A stretch of DNA of 64,000 bases from Symbiodinium kawagutii (lineage: Eukaryota; Sar; Dinophyceae; Suessiales; Symbiodiniaceae). A program made the position numbers and the translations under genes. Where the stretch lies: the NCBI GenBank assembly GCA_009767595.1, contig VSDK01017543.1, positions 100,786-164,785 on the forward strand, read 5' to 3'. The first letter of the stretch is position 1. Every line of letters begins with the position of its first letter. The notes beneath the pieces are model-generated. The model made no database searches. It worked only from the letters and a program-made list of their open reading frames with translations, and was not told the origin of the DNA. Below are positions 12,260-23,102 of the stretch, one piece after another.

Positions 12260-13139
12260 GTTGCATGTGGTCACGGCGGTTGGAAACCATACTTGGATGT
12301 GTTACTATAATGATTCCCATGCTTGGTCCTGGTATGGTCCTGGTTACTTGATGATGGTTATCCTTTGGCGCCTAAGTTTGAGCTTTCTGGAGGATTGAGT
12401 CTCAGGGAACACCAACTGCGTCAGTTCAATGTATTGATATGTATTGCATGGGCATGTGATTTTTTTACTAAGCGGCGTTCCTCAAAGCCAGCGCGATGCG
12501 CGGTGTTCACATCCGACAATGAAACGATAAGGTACACATAATATCAAATAGGCATGAATAAACATATGTGATATAGCTCTTGTTCATGTATTTGCAATAG
12601 CAAGTCATGCAAGTAATGGTATTACCAACGCATAGAATGAGCCATGACAAACTCTCAAGAACGGTCCAGCTTGAGCTGGTCACCCTTCAAGTCATGTTGG
12701 TCATGTTTGGCAACTCCAGGTGATGGGATGCTGTTGGGTAGTTCGATTGTTTGTTCGCAATTCAATGCATGCATGTTGTGCATGTAAACACATTATGTAA
12801 ACACACGCACAGGACATTCTTCTGAAGCAGGGATACATACGTTCATACATTATCATATGTGTGTGTACATGATAAGATTACTTATACAGTATACATATCT
12901 AATACACAACCAGGAAGTGAAATTGCAATTCCTGCATGGATTCGACCCAATCTAGTCAACATGATTGTGGTGACATGTCAAGTCTGTACTTAAGTGCAGG
13001 CGTTCCTAGTCGCCAGTCCACATTGCATGTTTGCCAATAGTCGTTAATCAACATTGAACTGGTTGTCGTGCACTGGATACTCAAATGGAGTTTGGAAGGA
13101 AAGTTGAAGCAAGTAGCCCATCTGAAGAGATGCCAGTGA

Positions 13140-13162
13140 AGAACAGAGAGAGAGAGAGAGAT
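13140..13162. repeat. AG microsatellite
   Basis: A (GA)n tract followed by GATA units in intron-like DNA. Confidence 0.8.
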
Positions 13163-13263
13163 AGATATAGAGATGTGTGTTCGTGACAAATGGGAATATC
13201 CTCAAATACTGTGTTTTTTTTCAGTAGTTTTGTGTTTTGGGATTGTCGAAAGCTAGTTGCTGG

Positions 13264-13317
13264 AACTGCTGCGGCTGCTGCTGCGGCTGCTGCTGCGGCT
13301 GCGGCTGCTGCTGTTGG

Positions 13318-13366
<49 letters not shown>

Positions 13367-13385
13367 GCTGTCGTCGTCGCTGTTG
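13264..13385. repeat. GCN/GTT trinucleotide tract
   Basis: About 50 bp of GCT/GCG units pass into about 60 bp of GTT units and then GTC. In one + frame this would encode Ala then Val runs, but it ends about 50 bases before a splice acceptor (13436) and is more likely intronic than coding. Confidence 0.85.
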
Positions 13386-13436
13386 TTATTTCTCCACTAT
13401 TGTTGGCATCTCAAAAAGTCAGCGCGGGTTCTTCAG

Positions 13437-13528
13437 GTGAACAAATTGGTTCCCAAGAAACTCACTCGAAGCACCACTGACGACACTCAGACCGCCATCA
13501 ATCGGGTGGCTCCTTGGCTTATGTTACG
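13437..13528 (+). CDS. Exon, 30 codons, unknown product
   Basis: Acceptor GGTTCTTCAG and donor ACG/GTAAAA delimit VNKLVPKKLTRSTTDDTQTA then INRVAPWLML. It lies one intron after the well-delimited exon at 12176 and may belong to the same gene. Confidence 0.65.
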
Positions 13529-13795
13529 GTAAAACACTGGACAGCCAGCTGAAATTCATAGCTTGGTGGTCAAACCAGATGATAACATATGATAAGATGG
13601 TTTGAGATGGTATTGATTGAGGAAATTAATTAATCATGATAATCATGGGCTATTGGATGTTGTTTGTTTAAAGAAAGCGAGTTGATCAAAAGCATCAACA
13701 ACCAGCTTTTGGTTGACATTGATGATGGTAGAGGCTGATGAAGGGTATAAGCTCAGGATGATCATCAACATCAGTAACGTGGTGGTACACAAGGA

Positions 13796-14002
13796 TCATC
13801 TACGGATGTACATAGCCAATGGTGGTATGATACAAGGATCAGCAGGGCCAATGCCCAACATGCTTAATAGGCCGAGGAAAAGTTCACATCCCTTGAGTAT
13901 TTCAAAGGGAATTCCGCAGGTAATGTCGCCCACCGACCAAGTGTCACTGTTTGTGGCGGAATGCACTCGGTGGACAGTCCCATTTGGTTGGGTACAGTAC
14001 AT
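13796..14002 (-). pseudogene. Possible degenerate protein-kinase fragment
   Basis: The minus frame reads SDTWSVGDITCGIPFEILKG then CELF. The first part resembles kinase subdomain IX (S-D-x-W-S-x-G-x-I) followed by an E-I-L-x-G-x-x-L-F stretch as in CMGC kinases. There are three extra residues, and neither catalytic-loop nor DFG motifs are nearby. The competing + frame is also open. It is either a decayed kinase exon or coincidence. Confidence 0.25.
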
Positions 14003-14193
14003 TGAACATGGAAACCTTCACATGTTGAGACAGTCCACCATCAGGGCTAAGTGGAGATGAATTCGGGAGTGGCCTTGTTTGGACTGGACGCCCATAGTTG
14101 TTTTTCCATGGCAGGTAGTTTCAAGCTTGTACAAGACCTTGCTACCGCAAGTTGATCACAGCAATATGGTGCAAGGTCTGCCTTCTTCTATTT

Positions 14194-14276
14194 CTTGTTC
14201 TTCTTCTTCTTCTTCTTATTCTTGTTGTTCTTCTTCTTGTTGTTGTTGTTGTTGTTGTTGCCTTCACTTGTTGTTG
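14194..14276. repeat. TTC and GTT trinucleotide tract
   Basis: Runs of TTC/TTCTTG units pass into GTT units, pyrimidine-rich on the + strand. It lies about 40 bases upstream of the next exon and may serve as its polypyrimidine region. Confidence 0.8.
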
Positions 14277-14317
14277 TTTGACTTTGTATCTCCAACGGCC
14301 TCCAAGTGCTCCCCCAG

Positions 14318-14412
14318 GTCCACGAGGCCATCCTCAGCCGCGGCTCCACCGAAGAGCTGAAGGAGGACGTGAAACGCCGAGTGGAGCTGGTCATCGAAGC
14401 CAAAGAGGCGCT
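14318..14412 (+). CDS. Exon, charged helix, unknown product
   Basis: After acceptor GCTCCCCCAG the frame reads VHEAILSRGSTEELKEDVKR then RVELVIEAKEAL. Nearly all codons end in G or C. The helix pattern suggests a coiled-coil or repeat protein. The downstream border is uncertain because no GT follows immediately. Confidence 0.55.
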
Positions 14413-15155
14413 AAGCCGTCGTTGCTGCACACCCAGCAAGGCGTTGTTGTCAAGCAACGCCCAACCAACAAGCAATCCACGCACTGTCATATCACAGGCA
14501 TTCCATTTATAATTGTTTGAATATTTTTGAGAAGTCATCCCAGAGGTCGTTTGATTATGCTCTTCAGCTCTTCTGATGCAAGTGCTTTGCTGACAATCGA
14601 GATGGGTTTGCTTCACTGAACAAGATTTGTCTTGCCCGTCTTTAAAAAAGTCAAGCGATTGATGCGAATTAGATGTACATTGGGACAGAAACAGTTTTTC
14701 TTTGTAGTTTTGGGACTGAAACTGTTCCATCTTGAGAAACTGTAACATGCAGGGACATCGGTAAAATTCCTGTGAGCCTTTCCTGAAGTTCTTAGGAATT
14801 TTACTGGGGTTCCTAAGATCCTAGCCTCTTTGTTGAAGTGGTTGACAATCCATACATATCGATTTTAACGCAGGCTACATGGTTTGCGGCATTCCATATT
14901 TGTTCCACAGATCCAAAAGCAGACAGACAAACAAAGAACCAAGCTTGTTCTTTACCAGCCTTGTTTTGATCTCAACCAGCTGCTGCAGCAGCATTGTAAT
15001 GTAAGTTATAATCTGAGTCAGCAGGTCATTGTCAGTTCACAATCAGGCTTACCAACAGACAGCATCATTATCATGTGTCATTCATCGTTTTATCATGTAG
15101 TCATTACTTTTCATTTCTCGTCACTTATCAGTATCAATTGGAACGGATGTAATGC
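14413..15155. other. Intron-like, no gene seen
   Basis: AT-rich DNA without a convincing exon. A long minus frame covering the TTC tract (14188-14748) is a low-complexity artefact. Confidence 0.4.
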
Positions 15156-15177
15156 CAATAATAATAATAATACCGGG

Positions 15178-15234
<57 letters not shown>

Positions 15235-15238
15235 CAGC

Positions 15239-15294
<56 letters not shown>

Positions 15295-15298
15295 CAAC

Positions 15299-15336
<38 letters not shown>

Positions 15337-15484
15337 CCATCATCATCGTCATCATCGTCATCATCGTCGTCATCGTCATCATCGTCATCATCGTCATCAT
15401 CGTCATCATCATCATTATCATCATCACCATCATCATCATCATCATCGTCATCATCATCATCGTCATCATCATCATCATCACAGC

Positions 15485-15535
<51 letters not shown>

Positions 15536-15657
15536 ATCATCATCATCATCATATCATCATCATCATCGTCATCATCGTCATCATCGTCATCATCGTCATC
15601 ATCATCATCATATTTCATTATCATATATCATCATATATCATCATATATCATCACAGC

Positions 15658-15692
<35 letters not shown>

Positions 15693-15828
15693 CAACCATC
15701 ATCATCATCATGATCACCATCATCATCATCATCACTATCATCATCATCATCATCATATTTCATTATCATATATCATCATATATCATCACAGCCATCATCA
15801 TCGTCATCATCATCATCATCATCACAGC

Positions 15829-15893
<65 letters not shown>

Positions 15894-15897
15894 CAGC

Positions 15898-15929
<32 letters not shown>

Positions 15930-15960
15930 CAACCATCATCATCATCACAGCCATCATCAC

Positions 15961-15994
<34 letters not shown>

Positions 15995-15995
15995 T
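15156..15995. repeat. TCA (CAT) trinucleotide satellite, about 0.8 kb
   Basis: A short AAT tract is followed by a nearly uninterrupted TCA array. Variant blocks CACAGCCAT, CACAACCAT and CATCGT punctuate it. A 45-55-bp block with TATTTCATTATCATATATCATC occurs twice (near 15608 and 15752), which shows a higher-order duplication of about 144 bp. All + frames are open (Ser, His, Ile runs) because the array lacks stops; this is not evidence of protein. Confidence 0.9.
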
Positions 15996-16340
15996 TGGGC
16001 ATTACCCATCCCGTTTTGTGACCAAAGACAACAATCACATTCTCTTCATGGGCATTTTCACCAATAGGAGCACCTCTTGTAGTCACTTAAAGTTGTTTTT
16101 TTACATAGGAAGCCAAGGGGAGGCAACCGCTGTGGCTTTGGCAAGACTCATCAAGGACCCATCTAGCTGGTAGATTTCCATCATTGTTTTTCGTGATTTT
16201 CATCCCTCAACTATGACAGCATGAAACACTCAATTATCCCTCACCCGAATTTTATTCGCGATTGTATAGAGCCTGAATCGACCATGAACCAACCATTCGC
16301 CAGTGGTCAACCGCCACTGATCTCAAATCCCGCCCCAAAG

Positions 16341-16403
16341 GATGAGCTGAAGGGCCGCATTACTCACCAGCAGCGACTGGAGTTGATACTTGGGCCCCAG
16401 GGG
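16341..16403 (+). CDS. Short exon, unknown product
   Basis: Acceptor CCCCAAAG precedes DELKGRITHQQRLELILGPQ with donor GG/GTTCTT. Charged helix, GC-ending codons. The frame stays open on both sides, so borders are approximate. Confidence 0.5.
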
Positions 16404-17177
16404 GTTCTTACAGGTGCTACTATGGGGACAGCAATGACTGATGGTCTGGCAGCGTGGTTGACATGTGATGGGACTCAGATCGGGTCTTCTTCAATGCAAT
16501 GGGTATAGAATCTGGTCAACTCAGGATTGAAGCTAGCAAGTGCATTTGACGAATAAGACTTTCCAAACAACATGGCTTACAAAAAGTTTTTGCCTAAGGA
16601 TATACCTCATCAGCCAGCACCCAAAATAGACGGTTTCTCTTCTATATTGAGTGTTTTTCTTTGGTGCTGGCCTGGGGGCACGAACAGGTCTCACAGTACG
16701 CCATAGCTATCAACAAACAAAAATGTATATACATATACAGAACACACACAGATACAGTTGGGAACTGTTGGGACGTAGATGGAAGCCTCAATCCGGGCAT
16801 GTGACCAGTGATATGGTTTTCTGCTTTCTTCCTCTTTCATGGGGTACCCAAACTTGAGGTATCTTTTTGTGATTTAGGTTTTTTTTAACCCTCTGTATAT
16901 TGCTTCTGATTTAAACAGCAACATAATCAGCCCAAGACCATGGTATGCTGGAGTCCAGCAAACCCAAGTTGAATCTCTGGCTTTGGAACATACGGAAAGG
17001 GTCTTGGTGGTAGTTGGCTCCTCCCCAGGGTTCGCAGTTGCCATCATGTCATGGCTTCAGTCACATCATTGTTACCTGACATTATCTTTCCATTTGGGAG
17101 TACAGCACTACAGTACTACTACAGTACTACTACCTCCTACAAGGAGGGATTTGGCGTTGCAGTCCGCGGCCTCTCAG

Positions 17178-17231
17178 GATCCGCTTGGTCGCCACCCTCT
17201 CGGTGGAGGAGTCCATGCAAGAACTCTCCAG
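17178..17231 (+). CDS. Exon, 54 bp, unknown product
   Basis: Acceptor GGCCTCTCAG and donor CCAG/GTGCCA enclose IRLVATLSVEESMQELS, with one leading and two trailing bases. Clean borders and codon bias support it. Confidence 0.6.
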
Positions 17232-18120
17232 GTGCCACGTTCGAAGCATTTCTGCACTGCTTTTGCCTAGTCCGATGTTTGGAAGTCTTCACTGTGGATG
17301 ACACTAAGTCTTCAAAGACTGTCACAAACTACTATTGTGTTTCAGAATTCGGCAAGACAATAAAATCGACGAAAGTAAAGAGATTCTGCACCAGAATCGA
17401 TTGATTTGCAGCGATCTACACTTTCACCCTTTCTAAACATCGATTCACGGCACTGAGATTCCAGTCATGAGCTGTGCAACCCTGCAGTGCTCGCTGGACA
17501 GGATGCAGCAGTCTGCGGCAGATGTTGCAGAACAAAAGGTGAAAGCGGATCCTGAGACAAACTTCAGGGTATCACATGGTATCACCAACCATGCACGACA
17601 ATGTATTAGGGGAATCCAGAGAAAACTGGTCGACATATGTTTGACAGGGGTTTGTTTACAAGTTGGAGTAATTACCCCCAACGGGAGAATTAAATTGACT
17701 AAACATGTTCATTTTCTGTGGCGAGAGTCAATCGTTTGAGGGCATACTTAGAGCGCGGTCATCATCTGGAAAGGTTGCTTATGCCGAACGAGGTCTGTTG
17801 CATGGCCCCACGCTACAGCATGTTCTGATAAAAACCTATTGTTCCTTTTCGCTTTAAGCATGGCCTACGGAAAGATACTGCATAATCTGCATATATTGCA
17901 AGACATATTATATATGGCTGTGAAATCCATCAATATTTTACGTATTTGGAGGAGCCTGTGCACGCATGAAGACAGGCGGAAGAATGGTATAAAAAGGGAA
18001 TACACATATTTTACAGGAATTTAAATCATAGAATCAAATTTTTGGACATGTAAAAATCTGAATCCCTGCGTTTTTTCAATCAATCCATTGCTTCTCCATT
18101 GCTTTGATCCGAGCTGCAAG

Positions 18121-18263
18121 GATACCTCCATGGCCCCGTTGATTTGGCGCCGCATCTTGTGCAGCCACGTCTTAGATCAGTGGGATGCCACCTGGCGGCA
18201 CTGGGAATGGAGTGCCATGGAGTCCCCTGGAGTCCCACAGAGTCCCATGGAGTGCTGTTACAG
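18121..18263 (+). CDS. Exon, Trp-rich, unknown product
   Basis: Acceptor GAGCTGCAAG and donor TTACAG/GTATTT delimit an open frame reading DTSMAPLIWRRILCSHVLDQ then WDATWRHWEWSAMES. Its 3-prime half is a short repeat of GAGTCCC(A/T)TGG units, which may be a recent expansion. Confidence 0.5.
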
Positions 18264-18727
18264 GTATTTTGCAGGGCCTAATATCGACTTCGTTCAAAGT
18301 TTTGGGCAGTCAATTGCAGTCAGTGATAGATTTCTTTGGAGAGAGTGGAGGGAATCCACGTCTCCCTAGTACTCTCTATCACCGTAGAATCAAATCAGAA
18401 ACGATCAACCTCTGACACTGATATATTCTGATGCTCCAATAGAAAAAGGCAACATCTAAAACGGTTCTCTGCTTGGGGGGCCCGGGCTAACCCGATACTG
18501 AATTTCGTTATTGATGTCTAGTGTCTAGATGTTTGATGTTGGAACATGGTCAAAAACGATGGCAATTGTAGCACATTTACAGGCAGTCATGTTGGCAATG
18601 CAAGAATACATCCAAGAACCAGTGGAACATCACGACAGGTAAGTGCATCCAACAGTGCTTTGCCAGGGAGAAAGCATGCCCTCCATCAGCCGATATTGCT
18701 GGTTCACATCATTACTCAATATTACTC

Positions 18728-18795
18728 ACACGCACACACACACACACTTGCAGTCACACACACACACACTTGCAGTCACACACACACACACCATG
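18728..18795. repeat. CA compound repeat with CTTGCAGT spacer
   Basis: Three (CA)n blocks are separated by two identical CTTGCAGT words, a repeat of repeats of about 26 bp. Confidence 0.85.
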
Positions 18796-19180
18796 GGGTA
18801 CCCCATGATGAGAACTGAGAAACAGATCTGTTGGAAGAAGCATCTTCCGTTTCCGCGAAGCTACGGATGCTGTGCTTGTTCTGTCCTGCCCTATCTTCCA
18901 CTTCCACCAGGACTGATGGTTACTATATAGAAGCTCTGAACATCTAGTCACATTTAAAGGCTGTCCGTCGTTTCCCCATTGTTGGTTGCTTTCGCGTCTT
19001 TTGGTTTTCAGTACCCTGCAGTATCGATCTGACAATATCGAATTCCCTTTTTTTGGACGATTTTCTTGGAAAATTCTGGCAAATGAAAGTTTGTCAATTC
19101 AATATTTGGCATTTGTTTCACCCACCATAGTTGATATATCCCCTACTATTGGTTATTATTCTCTTGTTCATGACCACATC

Positions 19181-19283
19181 TTTAATCATAGCTTTAATCA
19201 TAGCTTTAATCATAGCTTCAATCATAGCTTGAACCATAGCTTTAATCATAGCTTTAATCATAGCTTAAACCATAGCTTTAACC
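19181..19283. repeat. 12-bp minisatellite (TTTAATCATAGC)
   Basis: Eight to nine head-to-tail 12-bp units with variants TTCAATCATAGC, TTGAACCATAGC and TTAAACCATAGC. The unit is a multiple of three, so all frames stay open, but the AT-rich composition argues against coding. Confidence 0.9.
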
Positions 19284-19358
19284 AGTTTAAGATGGCAAAT
19301 AACCATTGTTAAACCAAGCATTTTTGGGGTAGGAAAGGCCCTGGAAAGGCCCTGGAAG

Positions 19359-19485
19359 GGCCGCCGAGGTCATGATGCTGGGCAGCTGCTGCCGATTCCT
19401 GCGACAGGATCACGCCCTGGGCCTTCATCGTTTGGTGCTGCCTGGGCTGTTGGACCCTGGGACGCAGGGTGGGCAGCGGGCTTTG
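19359..19485 (+). CDS. Gly/Ala/Pro-rich exon-like segment
   Basis: A GC-rich island in AT-rich DNA. From GGAAG to donor TTTG/GTGAAA the frame reads GRRGHDAGQLLPIPATGSRP then GPSSFGAAWAVGPWDAG. It looks like a disordered linker. Shadow frames are also partly open. Confidence 0.4.
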
Positions 19486-19931
19486 GTGAAATTTAAGATT
19501 GAAATTTGAGATGAAGTTTATAAGATTTTAAGATCAAGTTTAAAATTTAAGATTTAAGATCTAAGATACAGTTTAAGATGGTGCATTTGGTAATGGCAAC
19601 TTCGATGTGGCAAATGACATGCCCAAGTGCCAGATAGTTCAGTGATAGCGTTGAGCTGAACTTCGGATTGGGAGGAGCAAATCGTCAAGTATACAAGACT
19701 TGTGTGAATGATCATGTCGATGTATCATCTAGATCATATTGTTTCATCGATGCAGCATCCACTTGTATATCCTTTTATTTCTTTGATTTTCACTTCGGAT
19801 TGTATGGCTATAGCTATGACCCACAAATCAATTAGAATACAAACACACACACAACACGCATCAGCACACTTCAACACACTTCAACACACTTCAACACACT
19901 ATAATCGCTCTTGTTGGTGCAATCAATGCAG

Positions 19932-20192
19932 GATAGATCAACTTCAGTTGCTTCCAGGAAGGGGAGGGTCATGAGTGCACCCACCAAGATTGCAGCACAG
20001 AGCTGCGAATGTGACATAGCCGGGGCTGTCCATGAACGGCTACCGGCTAGCACCAAGAAAGTGGTGGCTTCTGACACAGAGGATGGCTATTCTTTTGGGG
20101 GATGGTCAGCAATGGCTACTGTCAGTCACCAGCTGACCCTTGCAAGGAAACAGTTGCATCAGCAATCATTTGCACCATCCCCTCTGACTTGA
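19932..20192 (+). CDS. Exon-like segment with stop, 86 codons
   Basis: Acceptor CAATGCAG is followed by a frame that reads in part DRSTSVASRKGRVMSAPTKI and ATVSHQLTLARKQLHQQS, ending at 20190-20192. It is the longest uninterrupted frame in this part. A minus frame over the same bases is shorter. Possible last exon; product unknown. Confidence 0.45.
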   Translation, partial: DRSTSVASRKGRVMSAPTKIAAQSCECDIAGAVHERLPASTKKVVASDTEDGYSFGGWSAMATVSHQLTLARKQLHQQSFAPSPLT

Positions 20193-21495
20193 TGACGATT
20201 CAAACTACAAAGATGACAGATGACAATTCCCAGTGGATAAACTGATGAAACACTGATCAGCCAAACTGCCAAACTGAAAAAAAACAGAGCCAGTGATATT
20301 CCTATGTTGCTTTCCTACACCGGGGAGTAGGGATGTCAGGACAACACGCATCCCATGCATTCATATTGCCACCTGGCAGAAGCTTTTTATTGCTTGCACA
20401 ATGTAAGGAACCTCATTGGTTTGCTCCTTTGTGGGTTTGTACGACCTGGTTTATGTGGTGCTTTCATGATACTGTATTCCTTAAACTGCAGGAATACCAC
20501 TAGTGGACGCATTAAATGAGATTCTAGATTGATGGTCTTGGCCATGCTTACCGGGTCATTCACCATCACTTCATGCTACCCGGACCCGGACTGTTTTCAG
20601 CGACCATCGATGGGCTTTCTTCCGGCACGCAGTCTATCTCCTGCACAAAGTTTTCTGGTTTAGGAAGTTAGTGGCTGTTGCCCACTCATTTCAGGATTAT
20701 ATATCGTATTGTCCACCGCTGTGGCTGCTGAGGAAGGGTTGGAAGACACTACAGCAGTGCCATTATCGACGCAGCCGAAGCCCATGCCCACCACAGCATT
20801 GAAAGAAACTGGAGATCAATTTCAGCCGCATGGAGAGTTGGTTGGCCCAATATTGGCGTGCACCTTTTGCAGAAAATGCCTTTTTGTAGGTCATTTCTTA
20901 AATGGGGAGTCGCTACCACTCATCCATAGTTTCCCCAACCCAAAACACACCGAAGAGGTGACACAGCTCGTACGCAATGGAGTCGAGATACAAAAAGTAA
21001 TCACAGGTCAACGAACATGGCAATATAGCAAACATTGCAACCATTGCATTTTGAACTTGTCAAGTATTTTGTAGGGGGTTCAGCATATTGCTGCACTGCT
21101 CAGTGACCACCCAACTTGTGTCTATCGATAGGGCCCTTTCTTGGCACAGACAAATTGCCTAGGATGTCAATTGCCGGAATGTAAGTCAGAATTGGTGTGG
21201 CCAATTATTTGGATACATCTCAAAAGCATTCTGGCCTGAAACGATATGGCTTGGCACAAAATGTGCTTATCCTTTATGGTATTTTTGGTCTTCATTTTGA
21301 TCCATACCCACATCAATGTCATGCCAAAGCTCAATTTCTTTACAAGAACTGAGGTTGCACACAAATCTGGGTGCCCAAGCCTTGCTGGGATCTCGACAAC
21401 CCCGTATTCATATTTGCTCGTCAAATATGAACCAATGTGAACCAGCAGCTATGATCTTAACACATCAACTTCAAGAATCCTGTGGGCGGATGCAG
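20193..21495. other. Intron- or intergenic-like
   Basis: One + frame (20709-21074) has a polar start (TAVAAEEGLEDTTAVPLS) that might be an exon near 20720-20850, but I found no good borders. Nothing else supported. Confidence 0.35.
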
Positions 21496-21619
21496 CACCG
21501 AGGAGATTGTCTACAAATTTCGTTATGCACAAATTTTGGTGCCTCGTCAGATAGAATTGGCAGCCGAGCACAGCCAAGTCTTGTATGATTGTTGTGCAGT
21601 TTACGCAAGCGTGCTTTAG
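21496..21619 (+). CDS. Exon, unknown product
   Basis: After acceptor GGATGCAG the frame reads TEEIVYKFRYAQILVPRQIE then LAAEHSQVLYDCCA and stops at 21617-21619. Mixed alpha/beta character with coding-like codon use. Product unknown. Confidence 0.55.
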
Positions 21620-21729
21620 GGTCCCCAGAATTTTAAGGGGGCTTTCCTCCTTCGTACTTCCGCGATTTGATCTCCCCACCTGCAAATACCTAAGATCCAG
21701 AATTGTTTTCTCACGATTTGTCATCTCAG

Positions 21730-21864
21730 ATTGCTTCGCGGCGCGCAATGCGTCTCCACGATGCCGACCTTGAGCTTTTGAAGGTGTCGCAACTTCAGAG
21801 TTCCTTGGAAATGGAAAACATACAGCCTATTTCAGGCATCAAAAATGAGCTTCCAAATGGTTGA
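21730..21864 (+). CDS. Exon, 44 codons, unknown product
   Basis: Acceptor TGTCATCTCAG is followed by IASRRAMRLHDADLELLKVS then QLQSSLEMENIQPISG, with TGA at 21862-21864. A consensus donor inside (TTGAAG/GTGTCG at 21780) could end it earlier. Only 110 bases separate it from the preceding candidate. Confidence 0.55.
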   Translation: MASRRAMRLHDADLELLKVSQLQSSLEMENIQPISGIKNELPNG

Positions 21865-21939
21865 TGTCAAATTTCTATGTTTCTGAGGGCTTGGACCAAC
21901 TTGGGATACAGTGACGGCTCTGTGACGGCTCTCTGTGAG

Positions 21940-22060
21940 GCTTGGACCTCTCTTTCTGTCGAAATCTTTCGCAAGAGAAGCTGCTGGCATCGCTTCAGAC
22001 CTGCTTCTGCTTACACGACCTCTCTGTACGAGGCACCAAGGGACTGCTGAGGTCGTTTGA
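21940..22060 (+). CDS. Exon-like segment, strand uncertain
   Basis: The + frame reads LGPLFLSKSFAREAAGIASD and stops at 22058-22060. The minus frame (Ser/Arg-rich, 21832-22065) is open as well. I prefer + because neighbouring exons are +. Confidence 0.35.
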
Positions 22061-22987
22061 TGCAAAGGATGTTACTCGTACTACAGTGATGTTACCGTGA
22101 TGTTCATGAGGTAACGATAGGTAACGTTTCAGCAGTTGCCTTGGTTTTTGATTACGAAGTCTCTAGCGATCACAACAAATGCTTCGCAATCTGGTGCAAC
22201 TATGAAGGGCCGCTCGCTAAACACTGTGTTCCCCAAGCAATGTGTTCCCAGTGTTGATGGTTTTCCAGTATAGGGATTGATGGCTGGTTCAACAATACCG
22301 GCATTTAGGAAGTGACACGCATTCTGATCATTGTACAGATTTGTACAGTATCCTGATTCTTGAGTGTTCTTTCAAGCACCTCAATCAAATTATCCTACCC
22401 TCGCTGTTGCTTATTCACATGCCATATCAAGCCATCATTGTTGAGGATTAGGTCTTGCAAAACTTTGAAGATTAAGAATCTATACCACCTGCATGAAGAA
22501 ACATCAGCAACTGTATCAGCCAAGGTTCGACTTCAATTGAGCAACTGATCCAATGGATCATCATGGACTGACGTGCTTCCAATATCTTCCAATAATTACA
22601 TATATTTTATAGATATTATACATATGTTCGTTCCCGGGGTTGACACCGACGGGGTTGACCCCATGGAAGTAGAAGTCTCAGCTGCGGTCGTGAGAGGAGG
22701 TTTACAATAAGAAATTCTAGTGTGATGAAGTTGTGATGGTCAACGATTCACAATTGTTGATGAGTAATCGATTGGTTCCGATGGTAACTGGTTCCATCCT
22801 ATGAGGGGAATTTGTCTTCTTATTCAACTGATCCATCCGGGTCGCAACAATAGGTTTTGCATGGTTTTGCCATAGGTTTGGTTTGGAACTGTGGGATGAA
22901 GCGCCACCGACCACAACCACCATCCCTACTTTCTTAAATTGCACGAAGTGAAGTGAGGGCAGCACCCTGAGAGACTTTGGGTGGCAG

Positions 22988-23102
22988 GTTGCACGCAACT
23001 TACCACGCCCGATTTCGAAGAGACTTTGGTGGCGAGTTTGAGGACCTTGAATTACCTGGTGCCTTGGAGCAACTTGTGGCAGGCGCAATTCAGCTTGCTT
23101 GA
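22988..23102 (+). CDS. Exon, 37 codons, unknown product
   Basis: Acceptor GGTGGCAG is followed by LHATYHARFRRDFGGEFEDL then ELPGALEQLVAGAIQLA and TGA 23100-23102. An internal donor (CCTG/GTGCCT) is possible. Strong GC-ending codon bias. Confidence 0.6.

Noticed and set aside
14884..16173. 429-codon + ORF with Ser and His runs, and poly-Asp/poly-Met minus ORFs
   Set aside because: They are translations of the TCA satellite; all frames are stop-free by composition.
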